From CAYVTD01 sp964454445 (GTDB taxonomy: Bacteria; Bacteroidota; Ignavibacteria; Kapaibacteriales; UBA2268), in contig CAYVTD010000002.1 of assembly GCA_964454445.1 (NCBI GenBank), positions 62,001 through 126,000 on the forward strand: a stretch of 64,000 nt of DNA, in the 5' to 3' direction. A program made the translations under genes and the position numbers. Positions 63,079 to 64,000 of the stretch are shown in pieces (the first letter of the stretch is position 1; the number at the start of each line of letters is the position of its first letter). The notes below the pieces were generated by a model. It made no database searches. It was not told the DNA's origin and was given only the letters and a program-made list of their open reading frames with translations.

Positions 63079-63454
63079 TTTCTTTCCCTTTCTGTAGTTC
63101 GTTGAATGAAATAAAACCATTATGGTATAGTTGTGTTAAAAATGAAGTCAATCTTTCGTTTATAGGTTCAATGCGCTCTCCGAATTGCTCTAAAAGCCTT
63201 TGTGAGATAGTTTCTACTTTGTTTTTCCCGTCTATTAAAAGCCATGTTGCAGATCCGATTTCGTCTAAATTTGCCTTAATAAACTTGCTTCTACTCGGAG
63301 GGATTAGCTGAATAAAAAACTTATTTCTAAATTTTGGCACCAAAACATCAACCAAGCCATCTTCTCTAATGGTTTGTTCGAGTTTACGTGTTGGAGTTAG
63401 CTCTAAATAGTTGATTTTTACTTTTTGTTTCTTTTTAATAATATTTAACTTCAT
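63071..63454 (-). CDS. PqqD-family (RiPP recognition element-like) protein
   Basis: 127 residues. The PqqD-like winged helix is visible from LDEIGSATWLLIDGKNKVETISQRLLEQFGE and ERLTSFLTQLYHNGFISF (about 63-115), with a basic N-terminus. PqqD folds serve as docking modules for precursor peptides in RiPP pathways. Here the gene is alone, with no radical-SAM enzyme or precursor in view. It overlaps pepD by eight bases, and that pairing is the only context clue. The 329 bases upstream (63455-63783) are AT-rich with no gene. Confidence 0.85.
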   Translation of the reverse strand: MKLNIIKKKQKVKINYLELTPTRKLEQTIREDGLVDVLVPKFRNKFFIQLIPPSRSKFIKANLDEIGSATWLLIDGKNKVETISQRLLEQFGERIEPINERLTSFLTQLYHNGFISFNELQKGKENG

Positions 63455-63783
63455 TGTATATTAATAACTTATCAGTGTTAATCAGAAAAAATATTTTTGC
63501 TTGCTGTTTTTTTTCAATAATCAAAAGTATAGAAATCGAAAGTAAAAATTGAAAGATGCTTCAAATTGTAGTACTGGTAAATAGTTTAAAAATTAATGTT
63601 GAACAAATAAGGAACACCTTTTAGTTAAAGAGCAAACTTAATATAAAAAAACCAAAAAACCAAACAAGTTTTACAGATGGTAATTTTACAAACTGTAGTT
63701 GAAAAATATTAAATAAGCAAGTTTATTTTAGAATTTTCATTAAAGAGTTTCTTAAGCTTCAGGCAATTCTTTTTGCCTATTTC
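63455..63783. other. AT-rich gap without a gene
   Basis: No open frame with a Shine-Dalgarno site, no tRNA and no strong hairpin is seen. It should hold the promoter of the PqqD-like gene and pepD on the leftward strand; no consensus match is clear. Confidence 0.6.
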
Positions 63784-64000
63784 TTACGTTTCTTCTTTAT
63801 TTAAAAAATCTGGGTTTAACTCGTTTTTCTGTTTTATAATCACATTTGTAAAGTAATAAAGTAATATCAATAACACAAGATATATGCTTGAAGAATATTG
63901 CATCAATATTTCTTTTTCAGAAATATCAATTATAGATGCATATCTTCCACTTAAAGATATCAACAAATAAAAAAATACTATTATTGTTAATTGAATTCGT
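63784..64000 (-). CDS. Membrane protein, C-terminal part; runs off the right edge
   Basis: A leftward frame is open from base 64000 down to its TAA stop at 63784-63786, 72 codons with no stop at the edge. It has two hydrophobic segments, one near the start (LTIIVFFYLLISL) and one later (SIYLVLLILLYYFTNVIIK), followed by a polar, acidic tail. A start inside this stretch would have to be a TTG with poor support, so a longer gene continuing beyond the window is the better reading. The protein is not recognised. Confidence 0.6.
   Translation of the reverse strand, partial: RIQLTIIVFFYLLISLSGRYASIIDISEKEILMQYSSSIYLVLLILLYYFTNVIIKQKNELNPDFLNKEET

Overview
The window looks like a low-GC genome of the Bacteroidota/Chlorobiota superphylum, most plausibly the Ignavibacteria/Kapabacteria side. 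This is inference from content; no 16S rRNA gene is present. Markers are: LpxC and FabZ fused in one protein followed by LpxA; at least five secreted proteins that appear to end in a type IX secretion (T9SS) sorting domain; a TonB receptor with a carboxypeptidase-regulatory-like N-terminus; bacillithiol deacetylase BshB1; Bacteroidota-type promoter words (TTTG, about 20 bases, TAnnTTTG); and two flagellins, which ordinary Bacteroidetes lack but Ignavibacteria-like lineages carry. Enzymes of anaerobic or mixed redox life (QmoA/QmoB, pyruvate:ferredoxin oxidoreductase, two acyl-CoA dehydrogenases, a fused 2-oxoglutarate dehydrogenase) suggest a facultative or anaerobic heterotroph with a sulfur-linked or electron-confurcating module.

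Layout. 0-4.1 kb: end of a lipoprotein gene, ftsH, and divergent comM. 4.4-6.5 kb: secreted Asp-box beta-propeller protein. 6.9-10.4 kb: qmoA-qmoB, closed by a strong hairpin, with no qmoC. 10.6-19.8 kb: a leftward surface-glycan operon (two glycosyltransferases, methyltransferase, acetyltransferase, two tandem five-bladed-propeller proteins, WbqC-like protein, VioA-like aminotransferase, a broken glycosyltransferase, and a flippase), much of it with 1- or 4-base overlaps and parts very AT-rich. 19.8-22.0 kb: lpxC/fabZ-lpxA. 22.2-25.9 kb: a cohesin/dockerin-like T9SS protein and two flagellins, with two sigma-54-like promoter candidates.

26.1-37.6 kb is central carbon and redox metabolism: two divergent acyl-CoA dehydrogenases, the E2-E1 fused 2-oxoglutarate enzyme, NifJ and its frequent partner, a dihydroorotate dehydrogenase-like protein. 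A 39-bp hairpin repeat array between the last two is interrupted by exactly 100 N, an assembly gap. 37.9-38.6 kb holds a 35-residue lysine-rich ORF and a strongly structured RNA candidate with its own promoter and terminator. 38.7-43.0 kb is a 1.4-thousand-residue propeller/ASH-domain secreted protein.

43.0-50.0 kb runs leftward: bshB1-rpiB, an FN3 protein of unknown function with a nine-unit 21-bp repeat array upstream, a TonB receptor with its lipoprotein partner, and dnaA. Gene direction flips at the AT-rich region beside dnaA. 50.5-61.5 kb runs rightward: a propeller paralogue, a von Willebrand A protein, pyrC, small proteins, an SDR epimerase and a penicillin-acylase-family hydrolase. 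A bidirectional terminator separates these from leftward pepD and an overlapping PqqD-like gene. The last 0.2 kb is the tail of a membrane protein that runs off the window.
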